From Pelomonas baiyunensis (lineage in GTDB: Bacteria; Pseudomonadota; Gammaproteobacteria; Burkholderiales; Burkholderiaceae_C), in NCBI RefSeq assembly GCF_043555935.1, contig NZ_JBIGIB010000008.1, positions 1 to 64,000 on the forward strand: a DNA stretch of 64,000 nucleotides, written 5' to 3'. Both the position numbers and the translations under genes were made by a program. The notes beneath the pieces are model-generated. The model worked only from the letters and a program-made list of their open reading frames with translations, was not told the origin of the DNA and made no database searches. Below, one piece after another: positions 1-7,913 of this stretch (positions are counted from its first letter, which is position 1; each line of letters begins with the position of its first letter).

Positions 1-46
1 CGAACTCTTGACGCTGAGACACGGTGCTCTTCTCCATCCAGACCAT
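1..46 (-). CDS. IS481-family transposase, N-terminal fragment (cut by window edge)
   Basis: The first 15 codons of a transposase run off the left edge of the window. The peptide begins MVWMEKSTVSQRQEF, which resembles the characteristic start of IS481-family DDE transposases (an N-terminal helix-turn-helix follows in full proteins). The ATG lies 81 bp inside the presumed IS terminus, which is normal for such elements. Whether the gene is intact cannot be judged. Confidence 0.65.
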   Translation of the reverse strand, partial: MVWMEKSTVSQRQEF

Positions 47-127
47 GGGCTTCTTCCGGGGCTTCGAAACCCCGAAAGCGTTACCCATGTGCTGGCACAC
101 CCGTTACCCATGTCTCCGGTCTAAACA
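1..127 (-). mobile_element. End of an IS481-family insertion sequence
   Basis: This is the 5' end of an insertion sequence running leftward off the window. Read on the minus strand it starts TGTTTAGACCGGAGAC at 127 and carries two copies of the internal motif gttacccatgt (plus-strand 80-90 and 103-113). A transposase start lies at 46. Multiple short repeats beside a TGT terminus are common in this class of element. Only this end is visible, so the target-site duplication cannot be checked. The next sequence to the right, from about 133, belongs to a separate palindromic repeat. Confidence 0.7.
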
Positions 128-132
128 TGTTG

Positions 133-561
133 CCAGAGAAAAGTCACCAAAAGAGAAGCGCTAACCGCACAACATTGGGCCTCGGGTGAGGCTCGCGCGC
201 GAGAACGGCTGCTCGGCGGGTGCGCAGAAGCGAACCGCTGCGCTCTCGCCGCCCACTTGTCACGGGCGCCACAACTCGTGACGCTCAGCCGCTTAACGCC
301 GGCTGCACGCCGGGCTCATCAGTGAAGGCACCACATGCTGTGACGCGCCGTCGACGGCGCTTGCCTTTCACTCGTGAGTTCGGCGTGCAGCCGACGTTAA
401 GCGCACGAGCGGCGGATGAGCCGGGTTGGGGATAAGGACAGCAGCGAGAGCGCAGCGGTTCGCTTCGTGCCCATAACCCACCGCCTGTTCTCGCGCGATG
501 TCTGTCGCAGGCCAGTGCCCGTGTGCGGTTCAGCGCCTCTTCTTTGGTGACTTTCTTCTGG
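133..561. repeat. Large nested imperfect palindrome (about 430 bp), possible non-autonomous element
   Basis: Five pairs of inverted arms share almost the same centre (about 346.5 for the outer four, 352.5 for the innermost): 133-170 with 523-561, 196-206 with 487-497, 228-248 with 445-465 (21 of 21 complementary), 291-312 with 381-402 (21 of 22) and 345-350 with 355-360. The right edge also carries a separate perfect hairpin at 551-575 (11-bp arms, 3-base loop). No convincing protein is encoded; the open frames across it look like chance GC-rich frames. The whole could be a mobile miniature element with terminal inverted repeats, or two inverted copies of a dispersed repeat. It abuts the IS481 end. 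Confidence 0.7.
291..402. other. attC-like recombination site candidate
   Basis: The core of the palindrome begins with GCTTAAC (291-297) and ends with GTTAAGC (396-402). These fit the R'' (RYYYAAC) and R' (GTTRRRY) boxes of integron attC sites and are exact complements. Inside them is an L-box-like stem, 298-312 against 381-395, with one mismatch. The 112-nt length lies in the known attC range. No integron integrase or cassette gene is visible nearby. The match could be coincidental to the larger palindrome, so this is a candidate only. Confidence 0.4.
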
Positions 562-745
562 CGCCCAGAAGAAAGTTACTCGCCCGCCGGGGCGAACTCC
601 CGGCACGGTGCACCGAGCGCAAAAGGCTCCCCGCAAAAGCCCCCCGTCCACCGCAGCCCGCAACCCGCTGGCAGCTGCCCGCGCCCATCGGCCCACCCCA
701 CCTGTTCCACAATCTTCCATCCCGCCACAAGCACCCCAACCCACC
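562..745. other. Intergenic DNA before the DUF1161 gene
   Basis: This 184-bp GC-rich stretch contains the right half of the 551-575 hairpin and presumably the promoter of the following gene. No convincing promoter motif, RNA or conserved small gene was seen. Confidence 0.4.
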
Positions 746-979
746 ATGTCCAAGCCCACCCTGCTGACCCTCGCCGCCGCCGCCCTGCTGCTCACCCAAG
801 CCGCCCAAGCCGCCCCCAAGCCCTGCGACGAACTCAAGGCCGAGATCGCGGCCAAGCTCGATGAAAAGGGCGTCAAGGGCTACGAAATCGCTGCCGTGGA
901 GAACGACAAGGTCGGCGACGCCAAGGTCATCGGAAGCTGCGACAGCGGCAGCAAGAAGCTGACCTACGTGCGCAAGTGA
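746..979 (+). CDS. DUF1161 family small exported protein
   Basis: A 77-residue protein with a Sec signal peptide (hydrophobic stretch 5-18, likely cleavage after AQA at 20-22). The mature part is about 55 residues and fits DUF1161: CDELKAEI near 28-35, the KGVKGY segment at 41-46, and a second cysteine in IGSCDSG near 62-68. The two mature cysteines (28 and 66) probably form a disulphide in the periplasm. The function of the family is unknown. No good Shine-Dalgarno is visible; the start was chosen for the signal peptide. It ends 10 bp before the peptidase gene and may be co-transcribed with it. Confidence 0.85.
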   Translation: MSKPTLLTLAAAALLLTQAAQAAPKPCDELKAEIAAKLDEKGVKGYEIAAVENDKVGDAKVIGSCDSGSKKLTYVRK

Positions 980-989
980 GGCCGCAGCG

Positions 990-2312
990 ATGAGCCTCTA
1001 CCTCGACCACCTCGCCACCCTGCAGCGCCAGGCCGAAAGCGCGCTGGACCGCGCCGGCCACGACGCGCTGGTCATTGCCTCGGGCATCGAGAAATACGCC
1101 TTTCTCGACGACCGGCCCTACCTTTTCCAGCCCAACCCGCACTTCAAGCACTGGCTGCCGCTGACGAACCACCCGAACTCGTGGATCGCCGTGCGGCCCG
1201 GCCACAAGCCGCGTGTTGTGTACTACCAGCCGCACGACTACTGGCACGTGCCGCCCGAGGCGCCCCGTGGCGAGTGGGTGGGCGCGGTGGAGCTGGTGGT
1301 CATTCGCGAGCCCGAGCAGGCCGCGGCCGCACTGGCTGACGTGGTCACGGCGCGCACCGCCATCCTCGGCGAGGCCGATGCCGCGCTGCCGGGCCTGGCG
1401 CCCAACAACCCCGAGCTGCTGCTGAACCTGCTGCACTGGGCGCGTGGCGTGAAGACGCCGCACGAGCTGGCGCAGATGCGCGCCGCCCAGCACCGGGCCG
1501 TGCCGGGCCACAACGCCGCCCGTGCCGCGTTCCTGGCCGGCGAGAGCGAGGCTGGCATCCACCGGGCCTACCTGCTGGCCACCGGCCACACCGACCGTGA
1601 CCTGCCTTACACCAACATCGTGGGCCTGAACGAACACGCCGCGGTGCTGCACTACCAGTACCAAGACGCGGTGGCGCCGGCGGAATCGCGCAGCTTTCTG
1701 ATCGACGCTGGCGCGCAGGTGAACGGTTATGCCAGCGACATCACCCGCACCTGGGTGGCCGAGGGGCATGAGGAATTCGCCGCGCTCATCGCGGCCATGG
1801 AGCGCGAGCAACTCGCGCTGGTGGACGAAGTGCGCGAGGGTGTGGATTACCGCGACATCCACCTCAGCACCCACCGCCGCGTGGCTCGCGTGCTGCGCGA
1901 GGCCGGCATCGTGAAGATGAGCGACGAGGCCATGGTGGCCGAGGGCGTGACCAAGCCCTTCTTCCCGCACGGCATCGGCCACCTGCTGGGCCTGCAGGTG
2001 CACGACGTGGGTGGCTTCATGGCCAGCGAGGCGGGCGGCGTGGCCGACAAGCCCGAGGGCCACCGCTACCTGCGCCTCACGCGCCCGCTGCAGGCCGGCA
2101 TGGTGGTCACCATCGAGCCGGGGCTGTATTTCATTCCCATGCTGCTGGACGAGTTGCGGGCGACCAAACACGCGGCCCAGGTGGACTGGGCGGCGGTGGA
2201 GCGCCTGTCGCGCTACGGCGGCATCCGCATCGAAGACGACGTGGCCTGCCGCGCGGCCGGCGAGGCGCCGGAGAACCTGACGCGCGACGCGTTCGCGGCC
2301 GTCGGCGGCTGA
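990..2312 (+). CDS. pepQ: Xaa-Pro dipeptidase (M24 family)
   Basis: A 440-residue cytoplasmic metallopeptidase that cleaves X-Pro dipeptides. The N-terminal creatinase-like domain spans about 1-165 and the pita-bread catalytic domain 165-435. All five metal ligands of the M24B family can be placed: D239 and D250 (FLIDAG / YASD), H331 in PHGIGH, E376 in TIEPG and E415 in RIEDD. The length matches proteobacterial PepQ. The ATG is preceded by a weak purine-rich site. The gene converges with the phosphatase gene, stop codons 18 bp apart. Confidence 0.92.
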   Translation: MSLYLDHLATLQRQAESALDRAGHDALVIASGIEKYAFLDDRPYLFQPNPHFKHWLPLTNHPNSWIAVRPGHKPRVVYYQPHDYWHVPPEAPRGEWVGAVELVVIREPEQAAAALADVVTARTAILGEADAALPGLAPNNPELLLNLLHWARGVKTPHELAQMRAAQHRAVPGHNAARAAFLAGESEAGIHRAYLLATGHTDRDLPYTNIVGLNEHAAVLHYQYQDAVAPAESRSFLIDAGAQVNGYASDITRTWVAEGHEEFAALIAAMEREQLALVDEVREGVDYRDIHLSTHRRVARVLREAGIVKMSDEAMVAEGVTKPFFPHGIGHLLGLQVHDVGGFMASEAGGVADKPEGHRYLRLTRPLQAGMVVTIEPGLYFIPMLLDELRATKHAAQVDWAAVERLSRYGGIRIEDDVACRAAGEAPENLTRDAFAAVGG

Positions 2313-2330
2313 CGGCTCAGATCTCGGGGC

Positions 2331-2819
2331 TCAGGGCCGCGATGCGGCCTGAGCCCGGAGCGTGTCGATGAGGCCGTCGCAGGCGGCCTCCACCAGGTCC
2401 AGCACTTCCTCGAACCCCGCGTCTCCGCCGTAGTACGGGTCGGGCACGTGGCGCTTGCCGGCGCCGGGGGCGAAGTCCAGCAGCAGCTTCAGCCGGTGCC
2501 GTTCGGCCGGTGGGCACAGCCGCTCGGCGCGGGCGATGTTGTCGGCGTCCATGCCCAGCACGAGGTCGAAGCGGGTGAAGTCTTGGGCCACGAGCGGGCG
2601 GGCCCGTTGGGCGCTGAGGTCGTAGCCGCGGCGCAGGGCGTGGGCCTGGGCGCGTTCGTCGGGCGGCTCGCCCGCGTGGTAGCCGTGCGTGCCGGCGGAG
2701 TCCACCTCCACCGTGTCGGCCAGGCCTGCGGCCTGGAGCTTGGCGCGCATGACGCCTTCGGCCGTGGGGCTGCGGCAGATGTTGCCCATGCAGAAGAAGA
2801 GGATGTGGCGCTGGCTCAT
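2331..2819 (-). CDS. Low-molecular-weight protein-tyrosine phosphatase
   Basis: A 162-residue cytoplasmic phosphatase of the LMW-PTP/arsenate-reductase fold. The catalytic P-loop C-x5-R is at C10-R16 (CMGNICRS) and the general-acid aspartate is D127 in the DPYYGG motif, so the enzyme should be active. In bacteria such proteins act on phosphotyrosine proteins, often tyrosine kinases of exopolysaccharide systems, but none is encoded here. The C-terminal tail ends in RAQAASRP. It lies downstream of the TonB receptor on the same strand with a 63-bp gap. Confidence 0.93.
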   Translation of the reverse strand: MSQRHILFFCMGNICRSPTAEGVMRAKLQAAGLADTVEVDSAGTHGYHAGEPPDERAQAHALRRGYDLSAQRARPLVAQDFTRFDLVLGMDADNIARAERLCPPAERHRLKLLLDFAPGAGKRHVPDPYYGGDAGFEEVLDLVEAACDGLIDTLRAQAASRP

Positions 2820-2882
2820 GGCGCAGAGCGTACCTGCTGGGCGACCGGCGGTGGGGGCGTTGGGCGCAGGACGAGAGGGATG

Positions 2883-5180
2883 TCAGAACCGCAGGTCTGC
2901 ACGCAACGAGACCACGCGGAAGGTGGTGTTGCGGGTGCGGGTGTCGGTCAGCAGCGCGTGGCCGGTGGTGGGGTCGAGGTAGCGGGCCTCGGTGGTGACG
3001 AGGGCGTCGCGCGGCCGCAGGTTGGCCAGTGACAGCCGCCAGTTGATGCCGTCGCGCACGACGCCGCTGGCCCAGGCGAGGTAGGCGTCCCATTGGCGGC
3101 GGGCGGTTTCGTCGCGGCGCAGGGTGTCGGTTTGCTGCACGTGGGTGGCGGGCACCAGGTTCAGGTTGAAGCCGCTGCCGAAGTTCTGGCCCCAGGCTTT
3201 CCAGCGGTGGTCCAGCCCGAGGTTGAGGCTGCCGCGGGGTTGCTGGTCCAGCCGGTTGTTGGGGCCGGGCACGCCCTGCACCTGGCTGCTGAAGGCGGCC
3301 AGGTTGGCGCGCAGCAGCAGGGCTTGCCATTCGCGCGGGGCGTCGTCCCACACTTCGTCCAGCCGGGCTTTGAACTCGAACTCCACGCCCATCGTGCGGG
3401 CGCCTTGCAGGTTGCGTGGGCGGCTCACCCAGCGGGGCGCGGTGTCGTCCCAGGGCACGGTTTCCAGGTCGATGCGGCTGCGGATCAGGCTCTGGATGTG
3501 CCGCACGAAGGCGCTGCCCGACACGATGCCGCCGGTGGGCAGCCAGTGCTCCAGGCTGAGGTCCACGCCGGTGGCGAGTTCGGGCTTGAGGTCGGGGTTG
3601 CCGGCGCGGTCGGCAAAGGTGGGCAGGTTGGGGCCGGTGGGGTAGGTGGTGTTGATCGTCGGGCGGGCAATCAGGTCGTTCAGGCTGGGTGAGCGGTAGC
3701 TGCGCGTGAGGCTCAGCCGCACCTGGTCTTTGGGCCAGGCCTGTGGCTTCCACAGCAGGTGCAACAGCGGCGAGGTGACCTGGGAGACGTTGCGGGTGTC
3801 GGGCAGCAAGCCGGCGGCGTCAGACTGGGTTTCGATGCGCTCGTAGCGCAGGCCGGCGTAGACCGACCATTGCGGGCTGGGGCTCCATTCGTCTTGCGTG
3901 TAGCCGGCCAGGCGCTGGGTGCGCGAGCCCAGGGTGTCGCCGAACTTCTGCAGTGCGGGCGACTCCTGGCCGTCGATCAACGTGCGGCGCAGCTGCGTGC
4001 GCTGGCTCTGCTCATGCTCCAGGCCGCTCACCCACTGGTGGTTCCTGGCGGTCTTGAGGCTCCACTTGGCGCCCAGGCTGGTCTGCTGGTCGTCGGTGAC
4101 GCTGTGGTCGTCCTGCTGGCGCTGGGTGTCCCCGCCCACGTCCTTCAGGCGTTCCAGGCGCTGGCTGTGGCTGGTGGATTGGAAGGCGCCCCGGCCGACC
4201 TTGAAGTCCCAGGTTTCTGCCGCGCTGGGCCGGAAGCTCGCCGACACGTTGAGCCGCCGGTTGTGCATGTGGCCGCTGGATTCGCCTTGCACGTCTCGAA
4301 AGCGGGTGAAGCCTGTGGCGGTGTTTTGGCTTCGGCCGTCGCTGTGCGAGAGCGCGAAGAAGGGCGCGAGGTGAACCGTCAGCGTGTCGCTGGCGCGCCA
4401 GCGCAGGCGGGCGTTGCCGTTGAGCGTGGCGCTGCGGCCCAGGCTGGCGCCTTGCTGAGTGGTGTCGTCCAGCGTCTGGCCGGTGGTGGTGTCGAGCACC
4501 TGGGTGCGGGTGTCGATGTTGTTGAAGCGCCGGTGCAGGCCGCCGTTGGTGGAGAACGCGCCCACCACCGCCGTGCCGCTGGGGCCGCCCCACTGCAGGT
4601 TGCGGGTCCAGCTGAAGTCGGCCTGGGGCTCGCCGCGGTCGCGGCCCAGCGTGAGGCGCAGCTCGTGGTTGGACTTCTGCAGCGGCTCGCGCAGGATGAT
4701 GTTGATGGTGCCGGCAATCGCCCGCGCGCCGGTCTCGGCGGTGGGGGCGCGGTAGATCTCGATGCGCTCGATCTGGTCGGGCGGCAGGTCTTCCACGGCA
4801 AAGCCCGCCGGCGCGCGCTCGCCGTCCACCAGGATCTGCGTGAAGCCGGCGCCCAGGCCGCGCATGCGGATGTCGCCCCCGCGGCCCGGGCGGCCGCCGA
4901 TGGTGACGCCGGGCAGGCGGCGCAGCACGTCACCCAGCACGGTGTCGCCGTAACGGTCCAGCTCCTCGCGCTCGATGACGATCTTGCTGGCCGTGCTGTT
5001 GCGGCGCCGGCTGTTGGCGCTGGGGCCGCTGCTGACCTCCACGCGCTCCAGCCGGTTGCCCACGGCAGCGCTGGCTGCCGCTGCAGGGGCTGCGGCGGCA
5101 GGGGCGGGGGAGGAGGGGGCTTGCGCGGCACCGTGGCTGCAGATGCACAGTGCGGCAAGCCCAATGAAAACGCGGCCCAT
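2883..5180 (-). CDS. TonB-dependent outer-membrane receptor
   Basis: A 765-residue outer-membrane transporter. It has a Sec signal peptide (about 1-20, ending AAQA), an Ala/Pro-rich linker, a plug domain (about 65-165, with the DVLRRLPGV segment typical of plugs) and a 22-strand barrel ending in aromatic F765 (RADLRF). It should import a substrate using TonB energy. The substrate cannot be assigned: there is no clear siderophore or vitamin signature and no Fur box was seen upstream. The start codon was chosen because it places the signal peptide first. It is preceded by the OmpW gene on the same strand with a 90-bp gap. Confidence 0.9.
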   Translation of the reverse strand: MGRVFIGLAALCICSHGAAQAPSSPAPAAAAPAAAASAAVGNRLERVEVSSGPSANSRRRNSTASKIVIEREELDRYGDTVLGDVLRRLPGVTIGGRPGRGGDIRMRGLGAGFTQILVDGERAPAGFAVEDLPPDQIERIEIYRAPTAETGARAIAGTINIILREPLQKSNHELRLTLGRDRGEPQADFSWTRNLQWGGPSGTAVVGAFSTNGGLHRRFNNIDTRTQVLDTTTGQTLDDTTQQGASLGRSATLNGNARLRWRASDTLTVHLAPFFALSHSDGRSQNTATGFTRFRDVQGESSGHMHNRRLNVSASFRPSAAETWDFKVGRGAFQSTSHSQRLERLKDVGGDTQRQQDDHSVTDDQQTSLGAKWSLKTARNHQWVSGLEHEQSQRTQLRRTLIDGQESPALQKFGDTLGSRTQRLAGYTQDEWSPSPQWSVYAGLRYERIETQSDAAGLLPDTRNVSQVTSPLLHLLWKPQAWPKDQVRLSLTRSYRSPSLNDLIARPTINTTYPTGPNLPTFADRAGNPDLKPELATGVDLSLEHWLPTGGIVSGSAFVRHIQSLIRSRIDLETVPWDDTAPRWVSRPRNLQGARTMGVEFEFKARLDEVWDDAPREWQALLLRANLAAFSSQVQGVPGPNNRLDQQPRGSLNLGLDHRWKAWGQNFGSGFNLNLVPATHVQQTDTLRRDETARRQWDAYLAWASGVVRDGINWRLSLANLRPRDALVTTEARYLDPTTGHALLTDTRTRNTTFRVVSLRADLRF

Positions 5181-5269
5181 GGGCCGCGCATTGTTGCGGA
5201 GCGCAGGCCCCGCGGCACACCCCGGGCGCTCGTCGACCTGAACGCCGAGGTGTGCCGCAGGCCCGGCGC

Positions 5270-5878
5270 TCAGAACCGCCAGCCGAGGCCGACGCTGGCC
5301 AGGGTGGGGTTGACCTTGAACTTGCCGGCCGACGCGCCGTTGGAATACACGGTGGTGCCCAGGTTGACCTTCTTCAGGTCGAAGTTCAGGTAGGTGCCCT
5401 TGCTGATTTCAACGTCCGCGCCCACTTGGAAGGCGGGGCCGAAGCTGTTGTGCTTGATGCCGGGCTTGAGCGCGGTGGCCACGGCCGGGGCGAATTCCAC
5501 CGCCGAGAAGTTGGTGTAGTTCACACCGGCGCCCACGTAGGGGCGCACGGTGCCGGTGGGGTTGAAGTGGTACTGCAGCGTCAGCGTGGGCGGCAGGTGC
5601 TTGAGCGAGCCGATCTCGGTGCCGTTGGAGTACAGCTTCTGCTTTTGCGGGTAGGTCAGGATCAGCTCGGCCGCGATGTTCGGGGCCACGAAGTAGCTGA
5701 AGTCGATTTCCGGGAAGGTCTTGTTGTTGATGGACAGACCCAGACCCGTGCTGTCCTTGTTGGCGGAATCGAGGTGCAGGGCGCGCACGCGCACCAGCAG
5801 CGAGCCTTCATCGGCGTGGGCCAGCGGGGCGGCCAGGGCGGCCAGAACAGCGACGAGAGCGGGAACTTGCTTGAACAT
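5270..5878 (-). CDS. ompW: OmpW family outer-membrane protein
   Basis: A 202-residue eight-stranded barrel protein. The signal peptide covers about 1-21 (cleaved after AHA). The mature protein has the family pattern: an N-terminal strand with VRVRALHL, a PTLTLQYHF strand, GAGVNYTNF, and the C-terminal GLGWRF ending in phenylalanine for Bam recognition. OmpW proteins form narrow hydrophobic channels for small molecules. The start at 5878 is preferred over upstream in-frame codons because it gives a proper signal peptide and has AGGAG six bases ahead. Confidence 0.93.
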   Translation of the reverse strand: MFKQVPALVAVLAALAAPLAHADEGSLLVRVRALHLDSANKDSTGLGLSINNKTFPEIDFSYFVAPNIAAELILTYPQKQKLYSNGTEIGSLKHLPPTLTLQYHFNPTGTVRPYVGAGVNYTNFSAVEFAPAVATALKPGIKHNSFGPAFQVGADVEISKGTYLNFDLKKVNLGTTVYSNGASAGKFKVNPTLASVGLGWRF

Positions 5879-6008
5879 GGATGACTCCTGTGAATGAGGC
5901 CGTGCCTCGATGGAGTCATTCCACGCCGTTGTGCCCCGGCCGGAATTGATGCAACGCAACATGGGTGCGCTGCCAGGGGGCTGAAGGCCGGGTGACTTTG
6001 TGTTGGGT

Positions 6009-6026
6009 CAATCTCGGGCGAGATTG
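6009..6026. promoter_or_regulatory. 18-bp perfect palindrome upstream of ompW
   Basis: CAATCTCG and CGAGATTG flank a central GG, about 130 bp upstream of the ompW start and 61 bp beyond the metF stop. It could be an operator for an unknown regulator of ompW. There is no T-tract on either strand, so it is a poor Rho-independent terminator. Confidence 0.3.
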
Positions 6027-6086
6027 AGAGGGCGTTTGCGCAACAACCGCACGCCCGGTTCTGGGCTCAAAACAGCCGGCAGGCGT

Positions 6087-6920
6087 TCAGCCGCCCAGCC
6101 CCAGCCGCTTGCACAGCTCCAGCGTCAGCCCGCTCTGGTTGAGCGTGTAGAAGTGGATGCTGGGCGCGCCGCCGGCGATCAGCCGCTCGCACAGCTGCGT
6201 CACCACATCCAGCCCGAAGGCGCGGATGCTGGCGGCGTCGTCCATGAAGCCTTCCATCTTCATCTGCACCCAGCGCGGGATCTCGATGCCGTCGCGCTGC
6301 GCGAACTGCGCAATGCGGCCGTAGTTGTGGAAGGGCATGATGCCCGGCACGATGGGCTGGGTGACGCCCAGCTTGCGGGCCTCGGCCACGAAGTGGAAGT
6401 AGGCGTCGGCGTTGAAGAAGAACTGCGTGATGGCGCCGTCAGCGCCCGCACCCATCTTGTCGGCAAAGTGCTGCAGGTCCTTCGCGGCGTAACGCTGCTG
6501 GGGGTGGGTCTCGGGGTAGGCGGCCACCTCGATGTGCCAGTCCTGGCCTTGCGTTTCGCGGATGAAGCTGACGAGCTCGGACGCATAGCGGAACTCGCCC
6601 GCCGTGGCCGTGCCGCTGGGCAGGTCGCCGCGCAGCGCCACCACGCGGTGGATGCCGCGCTCGCGGTAGGTGGCCAGGATCTCGGCGATGTTCTCTCGCG
6701 TGGAACCCACGCAGGACAGGTGCGGCGCGGCCTCGAAGCCGGCGCCGGCGATGTCCATCACGGCCGCCAGCGTCTTGTCGCGCGTGGAGCCGCCGGCTCC
6801 GTACGTGACGCTGAAGTACTGCGGCTGCAGCGCGCCCAGCTCCTGCACGACGGTCTTGAGCTTCTCGACGCCGACCGGCGTGTTCGGGGGGAAGAATTCA
6901 AAGCTGACGGGGGTGGTCAT
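6087..6920 (-). CDS. metF: 5,10-methylenetetrahydrofolate reductase
   Basis: A 277-residue FAD-dependent TIM-barrel enzyme making 5-methyl-THF, the methyl donor for methionine synthase. The N-terminal SFEFFPP motif carries the catalytic glutamate (E8), and D99 in ALRGDLPSG matches the flavin/folate aspartate of the family. The length is normal for bacterial MetF. Its start overlaps the tlyA stop by 4 bp (ATGA type), so it is the last gene of the ahcY operon and should respond to the SAH riboswitch upstream of ahcY. Confidence 0.95.
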   Translation of the reverse strand: MTTPVSFEFFPPNTPVGVEKLKTVVQELGALQPQYFSVTYGAGGSTRDKTLAAVMDIAGAGFEAAPHLSCVGSTRENIAEILATYRERGIHRVVALRGDLPSGTATAGEFRYASELVSFIRETQGQDWHIEVAAYPETHPQQRYAAKDLQHFADKMGAGADGAITQFFFNADAYFHFVAEARKLGVTQPIVPGIMPFHNYGRIAQFAQRDGIEIPRWVQMKMEGFMDDAASIRAFGLDVVTQLCERLIAGGAPSIHFYTLNQSGLTLELCKRLGLGG

Positions 6921-7663
6921 CGTGAGGCGTACAAGAAGAATTCGCGGTTGCCGTCGCCGCCGTGGATGGGGCTGTCGAAGTAGTCCAGCACCTTCAGGCC
7001 CAGGGCCGTGCAGGCGAGCCGGGTGCGGGCTTCGAGGCGGGGGTAGTCGGCCTCGTCTTTGACGAGGCCGCGTTTGTCCAGGGCCTGGGGGCCGAGCTCG
7101 AACTGCGGCTTGATCAGCAACAGCAGGTGGCCGTGGCCCTCCAGCCAGGGCAGCAGCTCGGGCAGGCTGCCGATCATGGAGATGAAGCTCAGGTCGCCCA
7201 CGATCAGCGGGAAGCCGCCGGTGGGCGCATGGGGGCGCAGGCCGTCGAGCTCGCGCACGTGGGTGCCTTCCAGCGCCGTCACGCGGGCGTCGGCCAGCAG
7301 CCGCGCGTGCAGCTGGCCGTGGCCCACGTCCACGCCCACCACGTGGGTCGCGCCGCGCGCCAGCAGGCAGTCGGTGAAGCCGCCGGTGCTTTGGCCCACG
7401 TCCAGCACGGTCAGGCCCGTCACGTTGGCCTGCACGTGTGCCAGCGCGCCTTCCAGCTTGAGTCCGCCGCGGGACACGTAGCGCAGCTCGGCGTCGTCGG
7501 TGACGCGCAGCTGCGCGGTCTCGGGCAGGTCTTCACCGGCCTTTTTCAGCGCGGCCCAGCCTGTGGGCGACGCCCACTCGGCCACGCCGCCCTGGATCAG
7601 CCGCTGCGCCGCCGACCGCGTGGGCGCCAGGCCCTGGGCCACGAGGAGTTGGTCAGCGCGCAT
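6917..7663 (-). CDS. tlyA: TlyA family rRNA 2'-O-methyltransferase / haemolysin A homologue
   Basis: A 248-residue protein with an S4 RNA-binding domain (about 2-60, RADQLLVAQG start) and an FtsJ/RrmJ-like SAM methyltransferase domain (about 70-245). The SAM-binding loop is DVGQSTGGFT and the VDVGHGQLH strand follows. TlyA proteins methylate 2'-hydroxyls of cytidines in 16S/23S rRNA; the haemolysin name is historical. It overlaps metF by 4 bp and the small upstream gene by 11 bp, indicating one transcript. A SAM-using enzyme in a SAH-recycling operon fits metabolically. Confidence 0.9.
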   Translation of the reverse strand: MRADQLLVAQGLAPTRSAAQRLIQGGVAEWASPTGWAALKKAGEDLPETAQLRVTDDAELRYVSRGGLKLEGALAHVQANVTGLTVLDVGQSTGGFTDCLLARGATHVVGVDVGHGQLHARLLADARVTALEGTHVRELDGLRPHAPTGGFPLIVGDLSFISMIGSLPELLPWLEGHGHLLLLIKPQFELGPQALDKRGLVKDEADYPRLEARTRLACTALGLKVLDYFDSPIHGGDGNREFFLYASR

Positions 7664-7889
7664 GTCGCCTCACGAGGCTGGGGTCAGCGCGACGCCCGTC
7701 CCAGTAAAAGCCGCCCGCGGTGGCAAGCGCAACGGCCCCGAGAGCCGGCCACAGGGGCAACGCTTCAGGCAGGCGCCACCAGTAAAAAAGACCCACCAGG
7801 CCGCACGCCAGAACGGCGCACAGCTGAGCTCGGGAGATGCTGAGATCTCCCAGCCAGGCAGCCAGAGCAACGGCCAGAAGGCGGCGCAT
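7653..7889 (-). CDS. Small membrane protein of unknown function in the ahcY operon
   Basis: A 78-residue protein with two or three hydrophobic segments (about 3-13, 21-36 and 43-60) and a basic tail (RRADPSLVRRHAR). No family was recognised. Related Burkholderiales operons often carry a small membrane protein between ahcY and tlyA, but this one was not matched to that holin-like family. It lies 24 bp after the ahcY stop and overlaps tlyA by 11 bp, so it is probably translated with them. It could still be a chance frame. Confidence 0.5.
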   Translation of the reverse strand: MRRLLAVALAAWLGDLSISRAQLCAVLACGLVGLFYWWRLPEALPLWPALGAVALATAGGFYWDGRRADPSLVRRHAR

Positions 7890-7913
7890 GGTGGGAACCT
7901 CGCTCGACTTGGG

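Noticed and set aside
220..876. Several overlapping open frames before the DUF1161 gene
   Set aside because: They follow the palindromic repeat on both strands and have Arg/Pro/Ala-biased translations without any recognised motif.
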